The position numbers were made by a program, and so were the translations under genes. Below the pieces are notes generated by a model, which was not told the DNA's origin, searched no databases, and saw only the letters and a program-made list of their open reading frames with translations. DNA of 64,000 nt from Bacilli bacterium (GTDB taxonomy: Bacteria > Bacillota_I > Bacilli_A > RFN20 > CAG-288): contig JALCLG010000001.1 in NCBI GenBank assembly GCA_022647725.1, positions 254,931 through 318,930 on the forward strand, in the 5' to 3' direction. How positions within the stretch are numbered: position 1 is the first letter of the stretch; each line of letters begins with the position of its first letter. Below, piece after piece: positions 55,231 through 63,070 of this stretch.

Positions 55231-58053
55231 ATGATTAAAAAGCCACTTATTACGGATCAGCATTTTGCCGAAGCGAAGTATGCCAACGGCCCGGTGAAGA
55301 ACTCCCTGCCGGCAGGCGAGAAGGAACGTCCGATCATCACCAAGCTCTGCAACCACATCCAGGATCTCTGCAAAGTCATTCCGGGCGATCCGGAATACAA
55401 TGCCTTGGCCTGCTGTGTCAGCGATGATGAAGCCAAGGTCGCTTTATTGATGAAGGTCCGCAAGCATTACACCACGGAAGACATGGTCGCTCTGGCCCAG
55501 AAGAAATACGGCATGGATCCTGAGGATATCAAGAAGCATCTGACCCAGCTTGCCTGGATCGGTGTCATCATGGTCGATCCGAAAGATCCGCATTTTGACG
55601 GCAAGCCGGGTTATTGGGTCCCGATCTTCGTCCCGGGCATCATGGAAGTCCTCGTCGGCAACCAGAAGAACGTCGAAGAGCATCCGATCATCGCCCAGTC
55701 GTTTGCCGAATACACCATCAAGCGTATTATGCCTCTTTCCAAGATGCTGCCGGTCGGCAAGGGCGTCATGAGAGTCGTGCCGATCTATTCCGCCATCAAG
55801 GATGTTCCGCATGAAGAGTATGAGGATATCCATCACTATATCGATACGGCAACCGACATCTGCGTCAGCAAATGCTCCTGCCGTGTCTCCCGCCGTCTGA
55901 TGGGCGAAGGCTGCGGCCATCTTGAGGATGATATGTGCATCCAGCTCAACGAGGCTGCCCGTTCCTTCATCGATACCGGCAGAGCCCGTGCCATCACCAA
56001 GGAAGAGGCTTACGCCATCATGGATAAGGCTGAGAAGAACGGCCTGATGCATGAGACGCCGAATACCGATGGTGTCGGCAAGACCCACGCCATCTGCAAC
56101 TGCTGTGGCTGCTCCTGCTTCTCGCTGCGCTGCGCCGAATACTTCCATACGGCCGATATGGTCCGTTCCAACTTCATCTCCACGATTGATCCTACCAAGT
56201 GCGTCGCCTGCGGCGAGTGCGTCGAGGTCTGCCCGATGAACGCTTTGAAGTTAGGCGAACGTCTGGAGAACAAGAATCCGATCAAGATCGAACAGCCGAA
56301 GACCCCGGACAACAAGAACTGGGGCAAGGAAGACTGGAATCCGAACTTCCGCTTCGACAAGACTTATGTCCTTCAGGAGACCGGTACGGCCCCTTGCAAG
56401 ATGGCCTGCCCTGCCCATATCGCCATTGAAGGCTATCTTGAACTGGCCAGAGAAGGCAAGTATGAGGAAGCGTTGGCTCTGATCAAGAAGAAGAATCCGT
56501 TCCCGGCCGTCTGCGGCCGTGTCTGCAATAAGCGCTGCGAGGATGCCTGCACCCGCGGCACCATCGATAAAGCTGTTTCCATCGATGAAGTCAAGAAGTT
56601 CCTGGCTGAACAGGATCTGAAGGCAGAAACCCGTCACGTTCCGGAGAAGGAACATGATTTCTCCGCTATCCATATGGCGGTCATCGGTGCCGGCCCTTCG
56701 GGCTTAAGCTGCGCCTATTATCTGGCCGTCAAGGGCTATTCCGTCACCGTCTTTGAGAAAGAGAAGAAGCTCGGCGGCATGCTGACGCTGGGCATTCCGT
56801 CGTTCCGTCTCCAGAAGGATGTCATCGAAGGCGAGATCGAATGCCTGAAGATGCTTGGCGTGGAGTTCAAGACTGGCGTCGAAGTCGGCAAGGATGTCAC
56901 GATTGCCGATCTCCGCAAGCAGGGCTACAAGGCTTTCTATGTCGCCATCGGTGCCCAGGGCGGACGGAAGTTAGGTGTTCCGAACGAAGATGCCGCCGGT
57001 GTCATCTCCGGCGTCGACTTCCTCCGGGGCGTCAACCTGGGTACAGCGCCGAAGCTTTCCGGCAAGGTGCTCCTGATGGGTGGCGGCAATGTCGCCATCG
57101 ATGTCGCCCGTACGGCCAAGAGATGGGGTGCCGAGAGCGTTGATCTGTATTGCCTTGAAAGCCGGGATATCATGACGGCTGCCAAGGATGAGATTGCCGA
57201 AGCTGAGAAGGAAGGCATCAAGATCAACAACAGCTGGGGTGTCAAGGAGTTCCATAAGGATGCCGCTGGCAAACTGACGGAAGTCGTCCTCAAGAAATGC
57301 ACTGCGGTCTTTGATAAGCAGCGGATGTTCAATCCGACGTATGATGAAAACAATACCATCACTGTCAAATGCGACTATTTCTTAGCCGCCATCGGTCAGT
57401 CCTTCGTCTGGGGTGATTTGCTTAAGGATACCAAGGCCAAGGTTACCCGTGGCCGTCTCGAGGCCGATACGTTGACCCTGCAGACTGCTGAACCGGATAT
57501 CTTCACCGGCGGCGATTGCTTCCACGGCACCCGTTTTGCCATCGATGCCATTGCCAACGGCCTTGACGGTGCCGAGTCGATGCACCGCTATGCTCATCCG
57601 GGCCAGTCGCTCTTAATCGGCCGGGCCCAGAATCCGTATGAGATCGATTATGCCCTGGATAAGGACAATATCGACGTCAAAGGCTGGGACAATACCCCGA
57701 GAGCCGAAGTCAAGACCGTTGCCGTCAAGGATCCGATGGCCGATGACCGTGTCATTCTGACGGCGGATGAAGTCACCAAGGAGTGCGGACGCTGCCTGAA
57801 GTGCGGACGTACCTTCGTCGATGAGTCGCTCTGCGTCGGCTGCGGACAGTGCACCACCAAGTGCAAGTTCAATGCCATTACGCTGAAGCGTCGCTTCGAT
57901 GCCCATGGCGTCGACTACTCCAAGGAGGTCATCTCCGTGGCGCCGTCGATCATTGCCCGTGGCGTGAAGGTCATCTTCAGCAAGAAAGGCAAGACGATGG
58001 TCGATAAGGATAAGGTTAAGGACATCTCCGAGAAGAAGATTGCTATCCGTTAA
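55231..58053 (+). CDS. Large iron-sulfur flavoprotein oxidoreductase
   Basis: 940 residues. The first 300 are an unusual Cys-rich domain (CVSKCSC near 211, CNCCGCSCF near 289). A ferredoxin motif CVACGECVEVCP starts at Cys324. A GltD-like part follows, with its Fe-S half (CKMACPAHIAIEGYL, CGRVCNKRCEDAC), an FAD motif (VIGAGPSGLSCAYYL near 483) and an NAD(P) motif (LMGGGNVAIDVA near 612). A second ferredoxin module ends the chain (CGRCLKCG...CVGCGQC). It likely shuttles electrons between NAD(P)H and an unknown partner, as in NfnB/GltD-type and related proteins. Its location between hypB and hypA is the notable feature. Confidence 0.88.
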   Translation: MIKKPLITDQHFAEAKYANGPVKNSLPAGEKERPIITKLCNHIQDLCKVIPGDPEYNALACCVSDDEAKVALLMKVRKHYTTEDMVALAQKKYGMDPEDIKKHLTQLAWIGVIMVDPKDPHFDGKPGYWVPIFVPGIMEVLVGNQKNVEEHPIIAQSFAEYTIKRIMPLSKMLPVGKGVMRVVPIYSAIKDVPHEEYEDIHHYIDTATDICVSKCSCRVSRRLMGEGCGHLEDDMCIQLNEAARSFIDTGRARAITKEEAYAIMDKAEKNGLMHETPNTDGVGKTHAICNCCGCSCFSLRCAEYFHTADMVRSNFISTIDPTKCVACGECVEVCPMNALKLGERLENKNPIKIEQPKTPDNKNWGKEDWNPNFRFDKTYVLQETGTAPCKMACPAHIAIEGYLELAREGKYEEALALIKKKNPFPAVCGRVCNKRCEDACTRGTIDKAVSIDEVKKFLAEQDLKAETRHVPEKEHDFSAIHMAVIGAGPSGLSCAYYLAVKGYSVTVFEKEKKLGGMLTLGIPSFRLQKDVIEGEIECLKMLGVEFKTGVEVGKDVTIADLRKQGYKAFYVAIGAQGGRKLGVPNEDAAGVISGVDFLRGVNLGTAPKLSGKVLLMGGGNVAIDVARTAKRWGAESVDLYCLESRDIMTAAKDEIAEAEKEGIKINNSWGVKEFHKDAAGKLTEVVLKKCTAVFDKQRMFNPTYDENNTITVKCDYFLAAIGQSFVWGDLLKDTKAKVTRGRLEADTLTLQTAEPDIFTGGDCFHGTRFAIDAIANGLDGAESMHRYAHPGQSLLIGRAQNPYEIDYALDKDNIDVKGWDNTPRAEVKTVAVKDPMADDRVILTADEVTKECGRCLKCGRTFVDESLCVGCGQCTTKCKFNAITLKRRFDAHGVDYSKEVISVAPSIIARGVKVIFSKKGKTMVDKDKVKDISEKKIAIR

Positions 58054-58067
58054 TTCCCCCATCGATC

Positions 58068-58436
58068 ATGCATGAAATGGGTGTTGTCTTCTCTTTGATG
58101 GATACCCTTGACGGCATCTGCAAGGAGAACAAGGTCACCAAGCTGAAACAGGTGACTCTGTCCTTAGGAGAAGCTTCCTTAGTCGTGCCGAGCTATCTTC
58201 AGGATTGCTGGTCGGCCGCCACCACCACCGGTCCCCGCTACATGGGAACCCAGCTGGTGATTGAGCCGATTACGGCAATGGGGCGCTGCAACAAATGCGG
58301 CAAGATCTATCCGATCACGGAGAATGACCGGATCTGCCCGGACTGCAAGAGCCAGGATTTCACCCTGGTCGACGGTCAGCAGATTGAGATCAAGGAGATT
58401 GTCGTTGCTGAGGACGACGAGGAGTCGAATCAGTAA
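58068..58436 (+). CDS. hypA: Hydrogenase/nickel maturation factor HypA
   Basis: 122 residues. It begins MHE, with nickel-binding His2. The zinc site is Cys74, Cys77, Cys90 and Cys93 (CNKCGK and CPDCKS). The tail is acidic. It works with HypB to load nickel. It lies 14 bases after the flavoprotein stop and ends the operon before a terminator. No hydrogenase or urease structural gene is in the window. Confidence 0.92.
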   Translation: MHEMGVVFSLMDTLDGICKENKVTKLKQVTLSLGEASLVVPSYLQDCWSAATTTGPRYMGTQLVIEPITAMGRCNKCGKIYPITENDRICPDCKSQDFTLVDGQQIEIKEIVVAEDDEESNQ

Positions 58437-58440
58437 TCTT

Positions 58441-58473
58441 AAAAGCCGGTTTCTCCAGGGAGGCCGGCTTTTT
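58441..58473 (+). terminator. Terminator of the hypB-flavoprotein-hypA operon
   Basis: AAAAGCCGG and CCGGCTTTTT pair around about 14 bases. Confidence 0.85.
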
Positions 58474-58638
58474 CAGTGACAGCAAAGGAAAAGGCTGCTT
58501 TCGCTGTCGTCCCCTTCGGAAACTGAAAAAACTTCAGCCATAAAAACACTTACATCTTGTAATTGTCCGCTTTTCCTTTACAATACAGGCTTGGATGCCT
58601 ACCTCTTCAGCTCTGCATCAGGAAAAGATAACTGAAAA

Positions 58639-59208
58639 ATGAATAATAAAATCGAACATAAGCCGGTTTTTCTCAAAGCCGAACCCTTTGCGATAGAGAC
58701 GAAGAAACCGACCCTTCCCTTAACCTCCTATGAGAGCGGACTGCTGCCGGATGTCTGCTTCAGTGACAAAGACGGAAACCTCTATCCGGCCTACACTTCC
58801 TTGACTCATCTGGAACTCGTCGCTTCGCCGGTAGGTCTGATCCATAAGACCCTGATCATCGGCAAGATGGCTTTCCCGGTGGTCAATAATCCGGAGTGCT
58901 TCACGAAGGTCGGCAAGAAGGTCTATCTGAATCTGGCGAAGCTTCTGAACCTTTCCGCCTTGAACCAGAGCCAGGTCCTGACCTTGGTCTTAGCCAGCAA
59001 GAATAAGCAGGAGACGACCAATCTTGTCTACCTGAGCCGCTACTCTCTTTTCAAGGATCCCCGCAAGATCGAGAACCACGGCCATCTGTCTCTGATTCTG
59101 GATACCCTGACGATGGATTTCCCCTATCAGCGGCAAGGAAACAAGTCCAACTTGATGGTCTGTCTTGATGGCAAGAAGCTTTGCTTCCTGTTGAATCCGT
59201 TAGCTTAA
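58639..59208 (+). CDS. Hypothetical protein
   Basis: 189 residues, soluble, no signal. No family recognised; the sequence is rich in Leu, Lys and Asn with a predicted mixed fold. TTGTAA and TACAAT (about 58556-58583, 16 apart) form a possible promoter, and GGAAAAG lies before the ATG. A terminator follows at 59242. Confidence 0.65.
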   Translation: MNNKIEHKPVFLKAEPFAIETKKPTLPLTSYESGLLPDVCFSDKDGNLYPAYTSLTHLELVASPVGLIHKTLIIGKMAFPVVNNPECFTKVGKKVYLNLAKLLNLSALNQSQVLTLVLASKNKQETTNLVYLSRYSLFKDPRKIENHGHLSLILDTLTMDFPYQRQGNKSNLMVCLDGKKLCFLLNPLA

Positions 59209-59241
59209 AAGAGGCTTAGTTAAGCCCTGATATTACCAGCA

Positions 59242-59268
59242 ACGGAGGGTTGCCCTCCGTGTATTTTT
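59242..59268 (+). terminator. Terminator after the 58639 gene
   Basis: ACGGAGGG and CCCTCCGT pair around a three-base loop, then GTATTTTT. Confidence 0.75.
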
Positions 59269-59308
59269 GGTGATGTCTTGTTTCCGCAACGACCGCTTGC
59301 GTTACTTT

Positions 59309-59329
59309 CTAGGGTTCCTTTCCTAGAAT
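59309..59329 (+). promoter_or_regulatory. Possible -10 box overlapped by an inverted repeat
   Basis: CTAGG and CCTAG (59309-59326) overlap TAGAAT (59324-59329), 24 bases before the 47-residue gene. The XRE product downstream is a candidate repressor. The -35 region is poor. Confidence 0.35.
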
Positions 59330-59352
59330 GGAAGCAGTGGAGGAACTTCACC

Positions 59353-59496
59353 ATGAGAAACGATGACATTGCCGAGACGTCTTCCTGGCCGAAAGAAATC
59401 ATCTGGGCCAGCAACTCCCCTGATTTCTGGAACAGGATGTTTGCTTTTTCCTCCACGGAAGAGGCCCGAAAGAGGTATTCTAAAGAAGACGTATGA
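59353..59496 (+). CDS. 47-residue hypothetical protein coupled to an XRE gene
   Basis: A small acidic/basic protein rich in Trp and Phe (SPDFWNRMFAFSSTEEARKR). GGAGGAAC lies upstream of the ATG. Its TGA overlaps the ATG of the next gene by four bases, implying translational coupling and hence a real gene. No family known. Confidence 0.55.
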   Translation: MRNDDIAETSSWPKEIIWASNSPDFWNRMFAFSSTEEARKRYSKEDV

Positions 59497-59908
59497 TTGA
59501 CCTCCACGCGGTCGGCAAGACCATTCTCAGCATCGGGAAGAAAAAGGCTGGAGCCAGGATGACCTGGCAGACAGGCTTTTCGTATCCCGCCAGGCGGTCA
59601 GCGCCTGGGAAAGCGCCAAAAGCGCCCCTTCCATCGACAATGTCCTCGAGCTCTGCCAGCTCTTCGGCTTATCCCCCGAGGAGCTGCTCTGTCTCGGGAA
59701 GAAGCCCGTCTTCAATCCCGAAAACGTCTGGGAAGGCCATGATAGGAACTTCGTCGTCTCTTCCGTCATCAATGGCATCCTCATGGTAGACCTCACTTCC
59801 TTCCTTTATGACTGCACCGGCAAGGAACGGGAACAGGTCCTCTTTGCCATCCATCAAGGCAAGCTGAAAGCCGATCTTCCTAAGCTCTCTGCCGTTACTG
59901 ACCGATGA
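59493..59908 (+). pseudogene. XRE-type regulator gene with a frameshift in the HTH
   Basis: The first 20 codons read MIDLHAVGKTILSIGKKKAG. The frame then breaks inside the helix-turn-helix; the neighbouring frame continues with SQDDLADRLFVSRQAVSAWE and an intact remainder to a TGA at 59906. The break equals a loss of one or four bases. After the HTH come about 70 residues ending KADLPKLSAVTDR, with no membrane segment. It likely repressed its own small operon. Confidence 0.7.
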
Positions 59909-59947
59909 CGAGAAGCAACGCTGGTTCATGAAAGGAGACAACTGACC

Positions 59948-60551
59948 ATGGACATTCATTCGATGCTGCCCTTCCTCTCCGCTCCGGAGCTCTTGCTGCT
60001 GGGGCGGCGGATCTTAGCTTCCCCTGCTCAGGAATATGAAAACGTCACCCTCACGGCCGTTCTGCCTTTTATGGAGGAGAAGGATGTCGATGCCCTGATG
60101 CTGGAATATGCCGCCAAGAATGCTCCTCTTGCCCCGTTTTATCCTTTTAGCAGCTCCGCAGGGCTTTCCCAGCTGACGGATCTTTTTGTCGGCGGGACCC
60201 TCCTCCAGAATCCGAAGAGCCTATTACCTTTTCTCGAAGACGAGGATGTGGCAAAGATTGCGAAGAAGGTGGCTGAGAACCAGGGCGTCTATCAAGGACT
60301 GACCTTGGAAACTCTCTTACCTTTCTTAGCAGATGACATGATTGACGTGCTTTTCCTGAAAGCCTGCCAAAGCCAGGATCCGAAAGTGAAGACCTATGCA
60401 GCCTTTGCCAGCGATAATGCCCTCCATCAGGTCGTCCAGGATTACCAGGACGGGAAAGTCACGGAAGCCGTCATCAACAGCCTCTATCCGTTCTTTCGAC
60501 GATGAGGATATCAAAGCCATCTTCCAGAAGGCCATGACTGCCAAGGCATGA
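59948..60551 (+). pseudogene. Helical-repeat protein gene with a one-base frameshift near the end
   Basis: Five copies of an (L/M/Y)PF(L/M/F)xxx(D/E) repeat occur: MLPFLSAPELL, VLPFMEEKDVD, LLPFLEDEDVA, LLPFLADDMID and, after correction, LYPFFDDEDIKAIF. The literal frame ends at 60505 after FFRR; removing one T from the TTT near 60493 gives the fifth repeat and a stop at 60549. That the repeat completes so well supports the correction. GAAAGGAGAC precedes the ATG. Function unknown; it may be a protein-binding scaffold. Confidence 0.65.
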
Positions 60552-60572
60552 GAGGTCCGGACTGACGCAAGC

Positions 60573-60600
60573 AAAAAGGCCGCTGTGAGGCGGCCTTTTC
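60573..60600. terminator. Terminator between convergent genes
   Basis: AAAAAGGCCGC and GGCGGCCTTTTC around a short loop. Confidence 0.85.
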
Positions 60601-60608
60601 TTGTTCCG

Positions 60609-60980
60609 TTACTTTTCTTCTTTCTTCTGGTATTCGGGCCGGTTGACGGAATCGGCGGCGTGGAACTCTTCCCCATGGTAACGTTTATGCAGCTTGTCGA
60701 GATTGGCCTTGGCCACATCCTCAAGGCTTAAGCCTAAGCCCGAGGCCGTCTCCGCCACATACCAAAGGACATCGCCCAGCTCCTCTTCCAGATGAGCCGG
60801 ATCCATCGTATGGCCCTGGAACTTCACCTTCTTGACGATATCGCAGCATTCCCCGCTCTCCCCGGCCAGACCCAAAACGCCGTTGAGAACCATGTCTTTC
60901 TTGCCTTCCGGGCTGATCAGATTGTAGGCATGTTTCTGATACTCATCGAAGCCCAGCTTCTCTTTTTCGTTGTCGGCCAT
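60609..60980 (-). CDS. MazG-like nucleotide pyrophosphohydrolase
   Basis: 123 residues from the ATG at 60980 (AAAAGGAG upstream). GLAGESGEC and LEEELGDVLWYVAE are the metal-binding EExxE-type motifs of MazG/all-alpha NTP pyrophosphatases. It would hydrolyse (d)NTPs to monophosphates for house-cleaning. The C-terminal part has HKRYHGEEFH, common in the family. Confidence 0.88.
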   Translation of the reverse strand: MADNEKEKLGFDEYQKHAYNLISPEGKKDMVLNGVLGLAGESGECCDIVKKVKFQGHTMDPAHLEEELGDVLWYVAETASGLGLSLEDVAKANLDKLHKRYHGEEFHAADSVNRPEYQKKEEK

Positions 60981-61026
60981 TGTTTTTCTCCTTTTCAATC
61001 ACAAAGATAATTATAATATAGGGGCT

Positions 61027-61296
61027 ATGGAAGAAACCAAATATTCCGTGAAAGAAGCGCTGACGATGCTGAAGGGGGATTACCCCCTTTTAGCCTTGAT
61101 CCAGGGCAAGGAAGTCTCCTTCCTATACCGCAAGGGCAAGATTCTCGTCACCGACGACGTCAAAGGCCTGCTTATCTCCGAGTATGACTTCCTTGATCTT
61201 TATAAGGAGAGCCTTTTCTATGTCGATGAGGAGAGCATGGACGAAGAGACCGTCGACCCCAAAAAGGACGAAGAATACTATTCGTGGAGACAGTAA
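61027..61296 (+). CDS. Hypothetical small protein
   Basis: 89 residues, acidic C-terminus, no known family. TATAAT lies nine bases before the ATG at 61027, with only AGGGG between, so either a very short leader or a weak ribosome site. Divergent from the MazG-like gene. Confidence 0.6.
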   Translation: MEETKYSVKEALTMLKGDYPLLALIQGKEVSFLYRKGKILVTDDVKGLLISEYDFLDLYKESLFYVDEESMDEETVDPKKDEEYYSWRQ

Positions 61297-61329
61297 GCCG
61301 ATATTTTTGAATTTGTTTTTCATAAAGAC

Positions 61330-61357
61330 TTGATTATTCCAGCATTTCCACTATAAT
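61330..61357 (+). promoter_or_regulatory. Promoter of the small basic protein gene
   Basis: TTGATT, 16 bases, TATAAT, with GAGGTG before the ATG at 61386. Confidence 0.7.
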
Positions 61358-61385
61358 TGTATTGCTTATAACGAGGTGATTTATT

Positions 61386-61541
61386 ATGGCAATTGCAAAG
61401 TATGATCCGAGAGGTGCGCAGGCTGAGTGGGATGACCGCTTAGAGAAGCGCAAGAAGAAGGAAGCCAAGGAAGCCCGCAAAGAAAAGGCTCGCAAGGCTG
61501 CTGCGAAGGAAGCTGAGGCCAAGAAGGCCGAAGCCAAGTAG
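61386..61541 (+). CDS. 51-residue Lys/Ala/Glu-rich basic protein
   Basis: After MAIAKYDPRGAQAEWDDRLE the rest is a charged helix of Lys, Ala, Arg and Glu with alternating basic patches. It has a clear promoter, a Shine-Dalgarno sequence and a terminator, so it is probably expressed. It could bind nucleic acid or the ribosome; no family recognised. Confidence 0.65.
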   Translation: MAIAKYDPRGAQAEWDDRLEKRKKKEAKEARKEKARKAAAKEAEAKKAEAK

Positions 61542-61576
61542 TTTTTCTCTCTTTTTCCTCGCCGAAAAAAGATATC

Positions 61577-61622
61577 AAAAGGGCGGTTTCAAGACCTCAA
61601 GGTCGCGAAACGGCCCTTTTCT
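61577..61622 (+). terminator. Terminator of the small basic protein gene
   Basis: AAAAGGGCGGTTTC pairs with GAAACGGCCCTTTT (one bulge) around a nested GACCT-AGGTC hairpin. Confidence 0.8.
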
Positions 61623-61652
61623 TATGCCAAAAATGCCGAACACAGAGCCATC

Positions 61653-61682
61653 AAAAAAGACCGGCCAGCGAACCGGTCTTTT
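61653..61682 (-). terminator. Terminator of the 61681 gene
   Basis: GACCGG and CCGGTC form the stem, with a T run on the minus strand. Confidence 0.75.
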
Positions 61683-62583
61683 ATTTCAGTTTGGCGCCGT
61701 TGAACTCTTCGCCTAAGAGCGGAACGCTGACTTCCAGAGGCTTCTGATCCTGGGTCTTGAAGACGGGGCTATAGCCGGCAAAGAAGAGCGTCGTTCCGGT
61801 CATCTCGATATCGGCATTGATGAAGCCGGTCCTCGCATGGTAGATATCGTGGGTCTTGACGGCTTTAATGACGAGATCCGGAGTCATCCGGACTTCAATC
61901 TGCGAAAGAGAGAACTTTGGAAAATCGTTGAGCGAACCGGTGGTGACCATCTTGGTGGCAAAGTAGTCATCGGCCCTTTTGACGTCGAGGTCAAAGGTCA
62001 GGATAAGATCGCCCTCTTTGGTCAGGGCGAGACCGGCTGACTTCAAAGTATCCTTCTCAATCTGATACGGAATCGAGCCATAGATGACCCGTTTGGTCGT
62101 ATCCGACGAGGCCAGATAGTCTTCCTTCCTGTCGGAAAGATAGCCGTCATGGATCAGGCTGTCCTTGCTGGAGAAGCGGTTGACGACATAATAGCGGAGC
62201 TTCTCAAGCTTGCCGAAGGCATGGATATAGCTGTTGTAGTCGTAGGTCTTGAGCTGGCTGTTGGCCAGGCTTTCCTTGCCTTTGGCCTGATAGCCTAAGA
62301 TCTTGCCGTCATGGTGATCGTAGAACCGGGCTTTGGTCTGGATGAAGGCGGATGAGGAATAGGATTCATTGTAATTGAGACTCGGGGTATAGAAGTCATA
62401 GGCGGTGATGGCCTGAGTGGCCTTCATCGAAAAGACGGTGGCGGTGGCCGCAATGTCGCTTAAGGAGACGACATACGGGAAATCCGCCAGCTTCTCCAAA
62501 GCCCGCTTTAAAAGCTCCTCAGGATGATCCTGATAGGTTTTGAAAAGGTCTTCCAGGCTCTCTTTGTCGGTTGTGGGCTCCAT
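61681..62583 (-). CDS. Hypothetical protein
   Basis: 300 residues from the ATG at 62583, chosen because GGAGG sits six bases upstream within the longer frame. Soluble, no signal peptide, Tyr/Asp/Ser-rich, predicted beta-rich. No family recognised. A terminator at 62612 separates it from the upstream membrane protein gene. Confidence 0.65.
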   Translation of the reverse strand: MEPTTDKESLEDLFKTYQDHPEELLKRALEKLADFPYVVSLSDIAATATVFSMKATQAITAYDFYTPSLNYNESYSSSAFIQTKARFYDHHDGKILGYQAKGKESLANSQLKTYDYNSYIHAFGKLEKLRYYVVNRFSSKDSLIHDGYLSDRKEDYLASSDTTKRVIYGSIPYQIEKDTLKSAGLALTKEGDLILTFDLDVKRADDYFATKMVTTGSLNDFPKFSLSQIEVRMTPDLVIKAVKTHDIYHARTGFINADIEMTGTTLFFAGYSPVFKTQDQKPLEVSVPLLGEEFNGAKLK

Positions 62584-62611
62584 TGATTCCTCCATCATCG
62601 CGTCTCAGACG

Positions 62612-62638
62612 AAAAAGCTCCTTGAAATAAGGAGCTTT
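62612..62638 (-). terminator. Terminator of the minus-strand 62649 gene
   Basis: AAAGCTCCTT and AAGGAGCTTT form a 10-bp stem around five bases, with a T run on the minus strand. Confidence 0.82.
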
Positions 62639-62648
62639 GTTAACAGCG

Positions 62649-63059
62649 TTAAGCCTTCTTCTGATCTAACGCATCGGCAGCCTTGTTGGCTTCCTCTTGC
62701 GTCCCGCCAGCCATCAAGATACGCATCCGCTCCTGCTTACGCTTTTCAGCGGCAATGGCTTTGGTCTCCTTGTCGGTGAAATAGAAGATGACAATCAGGG
62801 CCAGAATCATCACGACCGCCATCACCAGCGTACCGAAGATACGGAAATCCCAGACCGTGCCATCCTTCTGACCGAAGGCCTTGGCAAAGCCCTTCTCGGC
62901 CTGATAAAGCGGGTTATCCGTGATCCGGCCGACATTGTAGGCAATCATGCCCAGCACGCAGAAAACAAATCCGGTGATCCAGCAGGCAGCCAGTGAGACA
63001 TACCAGATGATCTCCGAGACGTAATGCTTACGGACAGGCTTGGTTTTTTTTTCTTCCAT
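62649..63059 (-). CDS. Small two-helix membrane protein
   Basis: 136 residues with hydrophobic helices about 15-42 and 72-93 and a basic, Ala/Lys/Glu-rich cytoplasmic tail (EERKR-like helix). Function unknown. It starts after AAGGAG, 11 bases past the stop of the upstream gene, so both are co-transcribed. Confidence 0.7.
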   Translation of the reverse strand: MEEKKTKPVRKHYVSEIIWYVSLAACWITGFVFCVLGMIAYNVGRITDNPLYQAEKGFAKAFGQKDGTVWDFRIFGTLVMAVVMILALIVIFYFTDKETKAIAAEKRKQERMRILMAGGTQEEANKAADALDQKKA

Positions 63060-63070
63060 AACGATGCTCC

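Noticed and set aside
55444..56148. A 234-codon minus-strand frame opposite the flavoprotein
   Set aside because: Antisense shadow of conserved cysteine-rich coding sequence.
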